From assembly GCA_028564705.1 (NCBI GenBank), contig JAPXFQ010001354.1, positions 41,624-105,623 of the forward strand: a DNA stretch of 64,000 bases, written 5' to 3'. The position numbers and the translations under genes were made by a program. The notes under the pieces are model-generated. The model was not told the origin of the DNA, did no database searches, and worked only from the letters and a program-made list of their open reading frames with translations. Each line of letters opens with the position of its first letter. The first letter of the stretch is position 1. Source of the DNA: Apricaphanius iberus. Its lineage: Eukaryota; Chordata; Actinopteri; Cyprinodontiformes; Aphaniidae. Shown piece after piece: positions 1 to 10,219 of this stretch.

Positions 1-173
1 CTCTTTGTGTGTAAGTTTGAATTTGTGTGTGCGTAATACTTGATTTGTAACTTGTGTCTGCCTCTTTGTGTGTAAGTTTGAATTTGTGTGTGCGTAATAC
101 TTGATTTGTAACTTGTGTCTGCCTCTTTGTGTGTAACTTTGGATTTGTGTGTGCGTAATACTTGATTTGTAAC
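1..173. repeat. 61-bp tandem array, about 2.8 copies
   Basis: Three head-to-tail units begin at 1, 62 and 123, each starting CTCTTTGTGTGTAA and rich in TGTGTG. The third carries a few substitutions and ends near 173. The array may extend left of the window. No coding sense is evident. Confidence 0.9.
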
Positions 174-340
174 CCATAAAAAACCATTTGTGCGTAACTG
201 TGTGTACTTACAGTTGTGTAATCATATATACACACAAATATCAAAAACTTACAAGTACGAAATACAATTTACACACGCACAACTTGAAATTACACCACCT
301 TAAAACTAACTATGAATTCAAAATGACTCTTACACATACA
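174..340. repeat. CA-rich stretch resembling the 61-bp unit in inverted orientation
   Basis: After the array the sequence switches to CA-rich text (ACACACAAATATC, CTTACAAGTA, ACACACGCACAACTTG) that resembles reverse complements of parts of the 61-bp unit. This could be the other arm of a foldback element. The match is patchy and was made by eye. Confidence 0.3.
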
Positions 341-821
341 ATCCTCAAATATGTATGCACCAATTGCCTGATACACACAGACAAGACCACAGATCATAGT
401 TACAACTGCAAGACGGGGGTTGAGACTCTTTTCACGTCTGGAGATTTGTGCGTTGATGATGCGTTTGAATGCTGATCGAATGCTGGGTTATAGGAATTTT
501 CTCTCCACCATTTCCCTTTAAACGTTTTTCCTTCTATAGCTGTTACTGAAGTGACAAATACTTGTAAAAGAAAGAAAAATGATTGTGGCAGCACTTGAAA
601 TGTACTGTTTTAAATCAAAAATTTAAAACAAATATATATTTTCCTTTTCTGAGACGTAGAAATAACATGGGTATACAATAAATAAAAAAATAAAAAAACG
701 ACCACTAGGTGGTGGTCTGGTTGTGTTTGCTGAAGAAATCTGGTAGACTGAGGAGTAAGGTCTAGCTGCAGCCGTAGCCCCTACAAAACATGTCCCCAGG
801 CCACTCAAGCTCAACTGAAGT

Positions 822-833
822 AAGATGGCCGCC
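822..833 (+). promoter_or_regulatory. YY1-like AAGATGGCCGCC motif
   Basis: AAGATGGCCGCC is the core often seen at vertebrate transcription or translation starts that bind YY1. The ATG inside it opens only 15 codons before TAG. A consensus-like splice donor (AAG/GTAACT) lies at 919. It may be a relic first exon or coincidence. From 341 to 1090 nothing else is recognised. Confidence 0.2.
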
Positions 834-1091
834 GCAAGCTGTCTCTCTCCAGGCAGGAGAAATCACTCATAGCAGCTCTTCAGAGATTTCTCCCTCGGCC
901 CCAACCCCTGGAATGAAGGTAACTTAAGCGTGTTTCCTTATGTATTTTGTTGTATACTTTTCAAAGTGATAATACAACATAATAAAGTCATTTTAGGCTT
1001 GCTAACATATCAGTTCCGAAGGCTTTAAATTCAGCTAGCAGGTGCTGTAGGCTACTCAAGCCACCCGAAATGTAGTTAATCCCTCACTCAT

Positions 1092-1263
1092 AAATATAAG
1101 CATGTCCAGAAAGTATAACCGACTTTTTTTCACTGTAGTATCAGTTTTGAGCTTGATAACTTTGCTTGAATTAAAACTAATCGACGAGAGGTAAGGGAAA
1201 CGTTACCATAGCAACGCGTAGGCACACTCGATCTCTGTTACAGAGTAACGTGAGGTTACAGAC
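1092..1263 (+). repeat. 172-bp dispersed repeat, copy 1 (X-box repeat)
   Basis: This stretch recurs in the same orientation at 51967-52147 with most bases conserved, from AAATATAAGCATGTCC to GAGGTTACAGAC. Flanks outside these limits do not match, so it is a discrete repeat unit. It has no long ORF. The family is not recognised. Confidence 0.85.
1202..1215. promoter_or_regulatory. Perfect X-box (RFX-type) motif
   Basis: GTTACCATAGCAAC fits the palindromic RFX binding consensus GTNRCC-N(1-3)-RGYAAC exactly and is conserved in the second repeat copy (52077-52090). Binding is inferred from the motif only. Confidence 0.5.
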
Positions 1264-1359
1264 AATTTTCTGATAAAGAGTATCATCAAAAATTTCTTAC
1301 AGGAATAAAAAAGATAATAAACTAGGCCCATAGGTGTTTTTAATACAGGGATAAACATG

Positions 1360-1842
1360 TTAATGACATCCCTGCCCCTGCTTTGTATTTGCCAGTGCTG
1401 TTATCTGGGGCTCACACTGTGTAAAGTTCTTGAGACAGTTAAATGTCTCTGGTAATGATTCCCAACAGGTGAAAATGCAGGCTCCGTGATCACGCACAGC
1501 TGTGGTTCCTAGCTGCTGTCGTAGTTCTGCAAACTTTGTTCCTCGCAGAGTCAAGCTTTTCAGTTCAATCAGCTGCTTTTCCATGCCCTCTGCATTCAGC
1601 CAGTTAAACAGCGACAGACCCAGCTGGACAATAAAGATTTCTGGTTTGATTTGAAAGCGCTGCGAATTCTGTTTCAAGTCCTCAGATGTATCCTTGTATT
1701 TCCGTGGTGCTGATACTGCGCTGAGTGGACAGCGGCATTTAAACTGGTGGAACGTGGATGTTTCAACATCGCTTGAAAAAATTGTCAGCTTTTTAACGCA
1801 TGTGTAAAATAGTTTGTCCTGCTCCTTGGAGCTTGAGATTAA
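1360..1842 (-). pseudogene. hAT-family transposase C-terminal remnant
   Basis: The minus-strand reading frame is open and contains a stretch (LRQQLGTTAVRDHGACIFTC then WESLPETFNCLKNF) that I recall from the C-terminal dimerisation region of fish hAT transposases, just upstream of the usual FGSTYxCE motif. That motif and the DDE core are absent, so this is a fragment. The open frame continues into the MITE at 1843 only by chance. A hAT-like terminus at 2475-2522 in the matching orientation suggests both belong to one element. Assignment is from memory of the family, not a search. Confidence 0.45.
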
Positions 1843-2349
1843 GGCCATGTCCACACGTAGCCGGGTTGTTTTTTTTAAACGAAGATTTTCCTCTGCTTCT
1901 TGAAAAAAAAATCTCCATCCACACGTAACCTGTAGGGTGCAAAAGTTCTCCCCAGTCCTATCCGCCAAGAGAAACTTTATATCCTCTCTTCAGCACGCAG
2001 CAGTTATACAGCTTATAAAAGCAAACAAACAAGACGTGCTTTAACAATGGATGATACCAACACAGCACTGAGGAAATAAATGCTGTTTTAGAGAGTAAAC
2101 ACAGGTCGCACATGTGGTGCTGGAGCATTTTTTGTCGCGGATAGTGACGTTACGGCTCTTAAAACTCAGTTTTCAACCGTCCACACGTAGATACTGAAAA
2201 CGGAGAAAACGCAAATCTCCACTTTGGCCGGAGTTTTTAAAAAGCTTCGTTTTTAGTGCCGAAAACCTCCGGCTACGTGTGGATAACAGGCCAAACCGTA
2301 GAAAAATATCTCAGTTTTGTGAGATACCCGGCTACGTGTGGACAGGGCC
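1843..2349. mobile_element. PIF/Harbinger-type MITE, 507 bp, TAA target duplication
   Basis: The left end GGCCATGTCCACACGTAGCC and the reverse complement of the right end GGCCCTGTCCACACGTAGCC are near-identical inverted repeats. TAA lies immediately outside both ends (1840-1842 and 2350-2352), the TWA target duplication typical of PIF/Harbinger. There is no transposase inside. It is inserted within the hAT remnant. Confidence 0.85.
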
Positions 2350-2352
2350 TAA

Positions 2353-2522
2353 GCTTGTTGAGGTGCGCAGTTATATCTACGAGAAATAATTTGGGATGTG
2401 GACTGGTGGACAGGCGGATATGTTTTTTAAATATATCTGAATATTGTTACACTACGTGCTTTGCCATCAGTTAACCCTTCACGTGCCACACGTGGCACGA
2501 GTGCCCAGGGTTGCGACCCCTG
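2353..2522 (-). mobile_element. 5' terminal segment of a hAT element
   Basis: Read on the minus strand from 2522 the sequence begins CAGGGGTCGCAACCCTGGGC, the classic Charlie-like hAT terminus, followed by a short palindromic GCCACACGTGGC block. It is probably the 5' end of the element whose transposase fragment lies at 1360-1842. The opposite terminus was not found. Confidence 0.5.
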
Positions 2523-3347
2523 CTCTAGTTGTATGATCTGTTGAGCTTCTCTGCCATACTGCCAGACAAGTCACGTAAAAGAAAATGTACGTTTTATTGA
2601 CTCTTCCTGTAATGAGGAAGTGAATTTTGATTTTTTTCTTCTTAACAGTAAGGCGTCATATATGTCCTTTTGCCTAAAAATCCCCTGGCAGTCCTTTTGT
2701 GATGCAGCACATTGGAATTAATCTAGAATAAAATCCTCAAGTGTAAACTACCAACATGATTGTATAGTTGTAACAAAGGGATTTAAATAAAATGCTGAAT
2801 TTTATTTCCTTTAACTTTGCAGTGGCTGTTTTTGTTGTTTTGGCGGTCGGTGGGTGGGGATGACCCAGTGATTACCTTTGTCCGTGGTGGAATTTCTATT
2901 ACAAGCTACCATTCTGTGATGCAGAGTGTGGTGTGAGATGTTACAGGCCATCAGGCAGAACGTTGGAGCTGTCTGCATTTTAAAGCAAACTTCCAATTTT
3001 CTCGTCTTATCTTTCTTCATCCTCACTGAAGCTGGAAATTGGGTAAGGCACACTTATGTGGAGAGGAAGAGAGAATAATAATGGGTAAGGCACAATTCAG
3101 CAGTTGAGCTAGTTTCTTTATTTAGTTTACATTACTTGTTTGTTTATCCAGGCTGACTGAATATACCTTTTGTTTTTTATGAAGAGTGAAATGAAATGCC
3201 TGCACAAACAGACATTTTTAGGTGCTACTTTTTGTTTAAAAAATGTTATGCCATCAAATATGGAGGACCATCTCTACCCTTACCAACAAGGAATGAATGA
3301 ATGAATGAATAAATTAATAAAATTGAAAAAGAAAAAAAGAATAAATA
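2523..3347. other. Unassigned sequence with an (AATG)n tract
   Basis: No family is recognised. An (AATG)n tract lies at about 3290-3312. After an acceptor-like CTTTAACTTTGCAG ending near 2820 the plus strand stays open for about 38 codons, which is too weak to call an exon. Confidence 0.4.
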
Positions 3348-3850
3348 CTTAAAGTGACAGTGTGTAGTTTTTGCAGTACATCTTTGAAAATAGCCATTAA
3401 ATTGTTATGTAATAATTACGTAAAGCACATTGCAAAAATACTGGCGATATTGTAAAATATGACTTTAAAAATCAGTTTTAAAATACATATTCGTGGGTCC
3501 TCTTTCCAAGGGAAAGACATATTAGATTATGTCTTTACTTTTGCAAGAGCCCGGACAGACAAAGCACACGGAACATGTCCGCTATTAAAACATTGATTTC
3601 CCCTCAAAATGCAGAAAAGTTTAGACATAAATACATTTTTACCTCTTCGCTAGTTCCAAGCAATGAAAGAGACTGATGTGCTCATCATGTTGCTTCAAAT
3701 AGATCATTCTCAGGGAATTGAGCGTTTGAAGACAGCACTAGTTCGACCTCGTTGTTGAGTTTCTTACTCGAAGACACGGATACCGCATGCTTGTGATAAT
3801 TTAGGTATGCACTGCCCCCTACTGGCCGAAAATTACACACTCTGCCTTTA
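3348..3850. mobile_element. hAT-like MITE, 503 bp
   Basis: The ends share an imperfect inverted repeat of about 22 bp: TAAAGTGACAGTGTGTAGTTTT on the left against TAAAGGCAGAGTGTGTAATTTT read from the right. Flanking 8-mers AATAAATA (3340-3347) and AATAAATG (3851-3858) match at 7 of 8 positions, as expected for hAT duplications. The right part has the GCCCCCTACTGGC block common in fish MITEs. There is no coding capacity. Confidence 0.7.
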
Positions 3851-3983
3851 AATAAATGAAAATATATATTTGAAAACAACAATAATTATAGTTTAGATTT
3901 ATTTCCAAATGTATTTATTTCCAGATTTACTTATTTATTTCCACATATAATTACAAACTTATTTGCTTTTTTATTTCCATATG

Positions 3984-4144
3984 GCGCATGGAGGCCCTGA
4001 GTTCAAATCTCAGCCCAGGACCTTTCTTCATGGAGTTTGCATGTTCTTCCTGTGCATGTGTGGGTTCCCTCCAGGTACGACGACTTCCTTCAACAGTCCA
4101 AAACATGACTGTTAGGTAAATTGGTCTCTCTCAATTGTGTGTGC

Positions 4145-4188
<44 letters not shown>

Positions 4189-4336
4189 TTGTTTGTCCTA
4201 TCTGTTTCTGCCCCCTTCTATGGACTGGAGACCTGTCCAGGGTGTACCCAGCCAGTCACCCGTTGACCGCTGGAGGCACCAGCCCCCCTGTGACCCCTCG
4301 AGGATAAGCAGTATAGAAAATGGATGGATGGATTTC
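3984..4336 (+). mobile_element. tRNA-derived SINE with (GGAT)n tail
   Basis: A B-box-like GAGTTCAAATCTC is followed by the body typical of a common teleost SINE (GGAGTTTGCATGTTCTTCCTG, ACCTGTCCAGGGTGTACCCA) and the tail GATGGATGGAT at 4322-4334. The tRNA-like head is largely missing. The centre has expanded into a (GT)n(TA)n microsatellite at about 4138-4187. The open frame across it is not a gene. Confidence 0.8.
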
Positions 4337-5972
4337 CACATGTATTCTAATATGGGGACATTTCTAACAGAAGCCTAAGGCCTGATTGTCACATCTGACA
4401 CGACTCCTGGCTTCCCTGTGTGTCTGTCACAGAGTTGAGATACCCGGCTGCTGGAATCTCACTGTCAGATAAATGCTGGCTCTAAACCAGGCTTGTCCCT
4501 GTCAGGGAGGTCTCCTGCAAACAACAGATAAAACCAGAGGTGCTTTAGGTAGTAAGGTTCTTCTCAGTGGCGTCTGGCCTGAACATTTCTCATCAAGCTC
4601 CAAATGTTTTTCAACCCAGAATGAATAAGTTTACATTAGCCACACTATGGAATTAATGAAGAAGGCAGCTTTGTAATTTTCTGGCTTAGGTAAATAAACA
4701 GATCCTTGACTTTGTGAGCGAGAGGTGATGAGTTATAGGCTAATTGGGGAATCCTCTATGTTTTATTGACTTTAAGCCCAGTCTGTAATCTAAAGTCTTT
4801 GGAGCAGACATAAAATGGACATAACAGTTTTTGACAGCGATAAGAGGGACAACTCTACAGTTCTGGTGGCTGGCAGTTGGCAGTAAAACTCAGGGCCAAC
4901 AGATAAAAAGTAAAGTTCAACTAATTTAAATCCTGTAGTTATGTCTGCAAGAATGTTAAGTAGATCTTTCCTCACAGCAGTGTTTGTTAAAACAATTCGG
5001 ACATTACGGACATAGGTTAAAATTGTTAAGCAACAAATTTAAAATCAATGGGCATAGTGACTGATGTGTTTCTCATCTAACTTTGCAAATATAATGAATT
5101 ACGGAAATATCTTTAAAAACAGGTTTTGCTTCTGTCTGTGTCTCCATCATGCCTGGAGCCCAAAAATGCACCTCCTCATTTCAAGCTTTCTTTCGGCCCA
5201 TAACTGGCAGCTCGGTTTTAGAAGAACCAGAACTTACTGGAAAAAGATCTGCCTGCTTGTATTTTTTATGTACACAGCTGGAGTCGCTTGTTATAAAATT
5301 TATAAACAGCTTTGTTCACACATCTGCGTAACAATCCGCTCACCAGTGAAACGCTGAGACAGAGCTTGTTCATGAACTTCAGCTCTAGGGAGATGTGTCA
5401 GCTGCAGAACACAAAAAACGTGAAAAACCCTGAAAGAAACAAAGACTTTTCTAAGCATTTGAATTATGTGGGTCAGACCTGCTGTATTTATTCCTAAAAA
5501 GTTAGTTTAATCCAGTGTTGTATTCAATATGATGGGAAATAATGCTTGAATAATGTTTATATAAACCTTAAAATAATTTATTAGAGTGCTGAGTAGGGGT
5601 GTGTCAAGGAAGTTTTTAAATAGGGCTAAATATGGCCTAGTGATAATTATGGAGTTTTACCTTACTAACTAATTAAAGCAGTTTCTCTTTCTTATATTTC
5701 ATTAAAATATTATCTACACAAGAAGTGATTTTGTAGCATCTTCATAAATGAAGAACTGAAGCAGCTTCTGCAGAAAGCAGGGTAGTATTAAAATCACTGA
5801 CTAATCAACGACTATTTAACATTTTGAGTGATGATTTTCATGGAGGAAAAAAAAAGACTATAATACTAGAATAAAATAGACTACAAAACTGATTAAATCA
5901 ACAGTTTTACTTTTGTTCTGAGTGCAAAAGTCATTGTCTTAACTGTGACTGAGCTGCCTTGGCGTAGGTCTA
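4337..5972. other. Unassigned AT-rich sequence
   Basis: Short open frames only, with no motif, RNA gene or repeat that I can name. Composition resembles ordinary fish intergenic DNA. Confidence 0.5.
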
Positions 5973-7100
5973 CAGTTGTGGCCAAAAGTTTTGAGACTAA
6001 CACAAATATTAGTTTTCACAAAGTTTGCTGTTAAACTGCTTTTAGATCTTTGTTTCAGTTGTTTCTGTGATGTACTGAAATACAATTACAAGCACTTCAT
6101 ACAATTCAAAGGCTTTTAACGACAATTACATGACATTTATACAAAGAGTCAGTATTTGCTGTGTTGGCCCTTCTGATTCAGGACCTCTGCAATACAACTG
6201 GACATGCTCTCACTCAACTTTTGGGCCAAATCCTGACTGATAGCAACCGATTCTTTTATAATCACTTCTTGGAGTTTGTCAGAATTGTTGGGGTTTTTTT
6301 GACCACCCGCCTCTTTAGGATTGACCAAAAGTTCTCAATGGGATTAAGATCTGAAGAGTTTCCAGGCCATGGACCCAAAATGTCAACGTTTTGGTCCCCG
6401 AGCCACTTAGTTGTCACTTTTGCCATCGTGCTGGAAAATGCATTGTTCTTCACCAAACTGTTGTTGGATTGTTGGAAGAAGTTGTTGTTGGAGGGTGTTT
6501 TGGTACCATTCTTTATTCTTGGCTGTGTTCTTGGCCAAAATTGTAAGTGAGCCCACTCCCTTGGATGAGAAGCAACCCCAAACATGAATGGTCTCAGGAT
6601 GCTTTACTGTTGGCATGACACAGGACTGATGGTAGCGGTCACCTTTTCTTCTCCGGACAAGCCTTTTTCCAGATGCCCCAAACAATCGGAAAGAAGCTTC
6701 ATCAGAGAATATGTCTTTGCCCCAGTCCTCAGCAGTCCATTTACCACACTTTCTTCAGAAGATCAATCTGTCCCTGATGGGTTTTTTTGGGGGGGAGAGA
6801 ATTGACTTCTTTTCTGACCATCTTCCAAAAGTCTTCGCCGCACGTGCATCTTAACATGCGTGCAGATGCGCTCACACCTGCCTGCTGCCATTCCTGAGCA
6901 AGCTCTGTACTGGTTGCACTCCGATCCCACAGCTTAATCCTCTTTAGGAGACAATCCTGGCGCTTGCTGGACTTTCTTGGAGACCCTGAAGCCTTCTTAA
7001 CAAGAATTGAACCCCTTTCCTTGAAGTTCTTGATAATCCTATAAATTGTTGATGTAGGTGCAATCTTACGCCGTAAAAAATGTGAACCAAGGTTACTCAA
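5973..7100 (-). mobile_element. Tc1-like transposon relic
   Basis: The left terminus starts right after a TA (5971-5972) with CAGTTGTGGCCAAAAGTTTT, a well-known fish Tc1 terminal repeat. Homology to the antisense of a Tc1 transposase continues to about 7100 and then stops. No matching right terminus is seen before the PLE at 7387, so that end has been lost or replaced. Confidence 0.85.
6255..7100 (-). pseudogene. Tc1-like transposase, frameshifted
   Basis: Cut-and-paste DDE transposase read on the minus strand. The N-terminal DNA-binding part (SNLGSHFLRRKIAPTSTIYR) lies near 7100-6741. The first catalytic Asp is in IFSDEASFRLFG near 6690. The second is in CIFQHDG near 6440, and the third acidic residue is in SSDLNPIENFW near 6310. 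These pieces fall in different frames, so several indels have broken the protein, and the extreme N terminus is missing. The element cannot make its own transposase. Confidence 0.8.
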
Positions 7101-7386
7101 TAAAATGATGGCAACAAAGTGATACTTAATATAAACCAGTAATTTTAATTTCCCAATATTTGATTATAATGTATTAAAAAAGTTAACATAATTTAAATAA
7201 TAAAAATAAATAAATGTTAATCAACTGAACAGTAAAAATGTGTTGGATTTAGTGACATTATGTCAAAACTTTAGTCAAAGTTACTTAATTTCTCAAGAAA
7301 CAGTCTCAAAATTACATTGACTTCACTGAAAATTTTAAACAAATCAATTAAAATTCACAATATATCTGGTAGATATTAATTTACAT

Positions 7387-7620
7387 CTATTAGCTGAGTC
7401 TCCACACCAGTTAGTTGGACCAGTCCCAGCCTGGTCAGCGGCAATCATGAACTGATGAAGCCTCTTGGATAAGAGGTGAAACGTCCTCCAGGACAAATTA
7501 CCAAGTCCAGTTCGTTCGATTGAAATTTCCTTGAGATAACCATTAACCATGACCTGGATGAATGAGAATATTCACAGGCTTATTGGGGAACAATTTGGGT
7601 TGGCAACCCTTAAAATGGTG
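7387..7620 (+). repeat. Penelope-like element terminal repeat (pLTR)
   Basis: The sequence AGCTGAGTCTCCACACCAGT through CCATGACCTGGATGAATGAG leads into the PLE reading frame. A close relative lies on the minus strand at 13069-13225. The shared block carries a hammerhead-ribozyme core, as known for PLE terminal repeats. The short open frame at 7344-7550 on the other strand is meaningless. Confidence 0.75.
7452..7485 (+). ncRNA. Hammerhead-ribozyme-like motif in PLE pLTR
   Basis: Conserved core in order: CTGATGA (7452-7458), a stem II of CCTCTT/AAGAGG closed by GGAT, GAAA (7478-7481), then C and the cleavage triplet GTC (7483-7485). Stem III is only the palindrome ACGT, which suits a dimeric hammerhead. 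Stem I is short (GAA before the core), and here its partner is mutated (CTCC, against TTCC in the other copy). Self-cleavage is inferred, not shown. Confidence 0.65.
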
Positions 7621-10219
7621 CGGGAACGATGAAAGGTTGGCTCGGAAAATTGCAGATTACAGAAACCACCTGCGTTTCAGTTTGAGATGCAAACAACAAA
7701 GGCTCAACCCAAATAGCCTACGCTTAAATTCCACTATGAGAGGGCATAGAGTGGAAAAGATCATAGAAAAGGCACAAACCCAACTCCTCAATGAACGAAT
7801 AAGACAAGTCAATTTCTCAGTTGAAGGTCTGAAAGAGAGAGCAGACCATTCACTACAGAAACTGATGTCAATCTTACCTAGTCCTATCTTAGACAGAGTT
7901 GTGGTTTTCACCCAGACAGCACAACTATCTCAACACACCAAGAGCAAAGTAAGACAAACCAGGAAATTCCACAACCTGCAAACTCGAAACCTCGACAAAA
8001 ACACTGAAACACTGACTTGGAGGCAAAAAACTGACATCCCAACACAGAATGAAACACAAAACAGCTGGGTAAAGAACTTGTCAGAAAAAGAACGTACCCA
8101 CCCGGAGAAAGAGGTCCTAGCCAAGGGTTTGAACTTTGCCATGACACCAAAAGAGTTACCCATAGAGGACTGGATTACAGCCACAAAATCCACTATAAAG
8201 AAAAACAACTTAACTGGAACAGAGGCAGAACAACTTCGGTTAAAAGTGTCGGCAGCTTTGTCTGAGGCTAAGGTCCCCCCCTCTAATGTCACTGTTGAGG
8301 AGAGGAAAGCAGTATCATCACTGAGCAAGGAGCACAACATCACAATCCTTCCAGCAGATAAAGGTAAATGCACAGTTGTGCTCAATACAACTGATTACCA
8401 CACCAAGATCTTTGCACTATTGAATAGGGATGCAACGGGACAGGGTAAAGTACCGGGACCTTTCGAGTACTGCCATTGATTTTGTGCTGGTAATTAGTTA
8501 CTGCCGGCCTGACGTTACCAAACTGCGCCGCGCTCCCAGACACAGGTGCAACAACCAGCTCGCTGTTCCCCGCTCAAGCAGCTGGTTGGCATAGAGACAT
8601 GTCCTCCTCTCCACAATGCGCACAACACGGAGCACCGTGAGGAGCGAAAAAATATACACTGGTCAGTTGCGCATTTTTCAGAAATCAGCCCTGGTGTGAG
8701 GCGTTGCTCAAATTTCTCCTGACTTGAGCTCTTTCTGCCCGGGTGGGCTGCAGGATCCAGGGGCTCCGGTTTGCGCTGTTTTCATCTCCTCTTAGCGGTG
8801 CGCCGGAGCGCGAAGCAAAGAGGAGATGTGATGCGCTCCATTCATTGATGCACACACAAATGCCCTTTGAGCAGCGGGCACACAAAGAATATTTATCCGC
8901 CACCTGTGTCAGTGTGGTCAGATGCGCTCTCGTTGCACCCCTACTACTGAATGACTCTAACACGTATGAAACTCTCAAACGAGACCCCACGAGTGGGTAC
9001 AAAAAGAAGGTGTTAGAATGTTTACAACAACTACAAAAAGAAGGCATGATTGACAAAACACAATACTACCGACTTTACCCCCAGGACTGAATTCCTTGCC
9101 TATATGGACTTCCCAAGATCCATAAAGGGGCCCCGCTCGGGCCCATTGTCAGCAGCATAACCTCTGTCACGTACAATATAGCCAAACACATAGCCAATAT
9201 CCTGGCACCTCTGGTAGGTAACACCCCACACCACATCCAAAACTCCATTGACTTTGTGAACAAAGTCCGGAACCTAAAAATGGATCCAGATGAGACAATG
9301 GTTTCCTATGACGTGACTTCACTGTTCACCTGTATTCTTACCATGGAGGCCTTGGCCACAGTAAGAGAACGACCTACACAGGACAACTCCCTCCAAAACA
9401 GAACAAAACTCACACCAGAACAAATTTGCCAACTTCTGGAATTGTGCCTGAACACCACATATTTCCAGTTCAATAGCAAGTTTTATAGACAGTAACACGG
9501 CTGTGCCATGGGCTCACCAGTTTCTCCAATTGTGGCAAATTTATTCATGGAGGAGGTAGAGTGCAGGGCTTTGAACTCCTTTGAAGGAATAACACCTAAC
9601 CACTGGTTCAGATACGTAGATGACACATGGGTTAAAATCAAAACCAAAGAGGTGCAAACTTTTACTGAACACATAAACTCAGTGGACAGAAACATCAAAT
9701 TCACCAGAGAAGATGTCAAGGACAATAGTTTGCCCTTTTTAGATTGTGTCATCCAGAGGAGAAAGGACAGAAGGCTCCACATTGGGGTATACAGAAAATC
9801 CACACACCCAGACCAATACCTACTTTTTGACTCACACCACCCACTGGAATACAAGCTTAGTGTTATCAGGACCCTGCAACACAGAGCTGATAACATACCC
9901 ACCAGCTCACAGGCCCAAGAGGAAGAACGCAAGCAAGTGAGAGACACCCTCACAACTTGTGGTTACCCCAGCTGGACTTTTGTGAAAACTGCAGCTAGAA
10001 AGAAAGCCAACAAAGTGGTTGAAAAAGAAAACAAAACAAACGAAACAATGTAGTCATTCCATATGTGTTTGGGATTTCTGAAAAACTCAGGAGGATTTTT
10101 AACAAACACAGTATCCCTGTGTATTTCAAACCCAGCAACACACTCAGACAGAGACTAGTACATCCCAAGGACAGAACACCACAAAACAAAGCCAAAGGAA
10201 AACTTCCAAACCCTTAATC
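7562..10219 (+). pseudogene. Penelope-like element RT, interrupted and truncated
   Basis: The N-terminal part runs at 7562-8424, ending with LPADKGKCTVVLN, a hallmark at the start of the PLE RT domain. After a 519-bp insertion the frame resumes at 8952 (NDSNTYETLKRDP). RT blocks follow: CLYGLPKIHKGAPLGPIVSS near 9100, VSYDVTSLFTC with the first catalytic Asp near 9305, GCAMGSPVSPIVANLFMEE near 9505, and the FRYVDDTW catalytic pair near 9615. In-frame stops lie near 9087 and 9493, and a frameshift near 10050. The frame ends about 10219, before the C-terminal GIY-YIG endonuclease usual in PLEs, so it is dead and 3'-truncated. Confidence 0.85.
8425..8943. mobile_element. hAT MITE inserted in the PLE, 519 bp
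   Basis: Termini TAGGGATGCAACG and, from the right, TAGGGGTGCAACG form a 13-bp inverted repeat with one mismatch. Flanking 8-mers CTATTGAA (8417-8424) and CTACTGAA (8944-8951) are a hAT-size target duplication. Removing it rejoins the PLE frame in phase (LLN/NDSN). Open frames inside it carry no transposase. Confidence 0.9.

Noticed and set aside
400..594. 64-codon minus-strand frame after an acceptor-like TTCAGTAACAG
   Set aside because: No family recognised and no matching donor or second exon. Not enough to call an exon.
4121..4378. 85-codon frame with VCVCVYIYIYIY
   Set aside because: Microsatellite and SINE body read as protein.
7908..8385. Minus-strand frames of 80 and 151 codons
   Set aside because: Antisense shadows of the PLE reading frame.
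8685..9090. Overlapping frames of 123 and 115 codons on opposite strands
   Set aside because: They cross the junction of the hAT MITE and the PLE. Only the last part of the plus frame is real PLE sequence.
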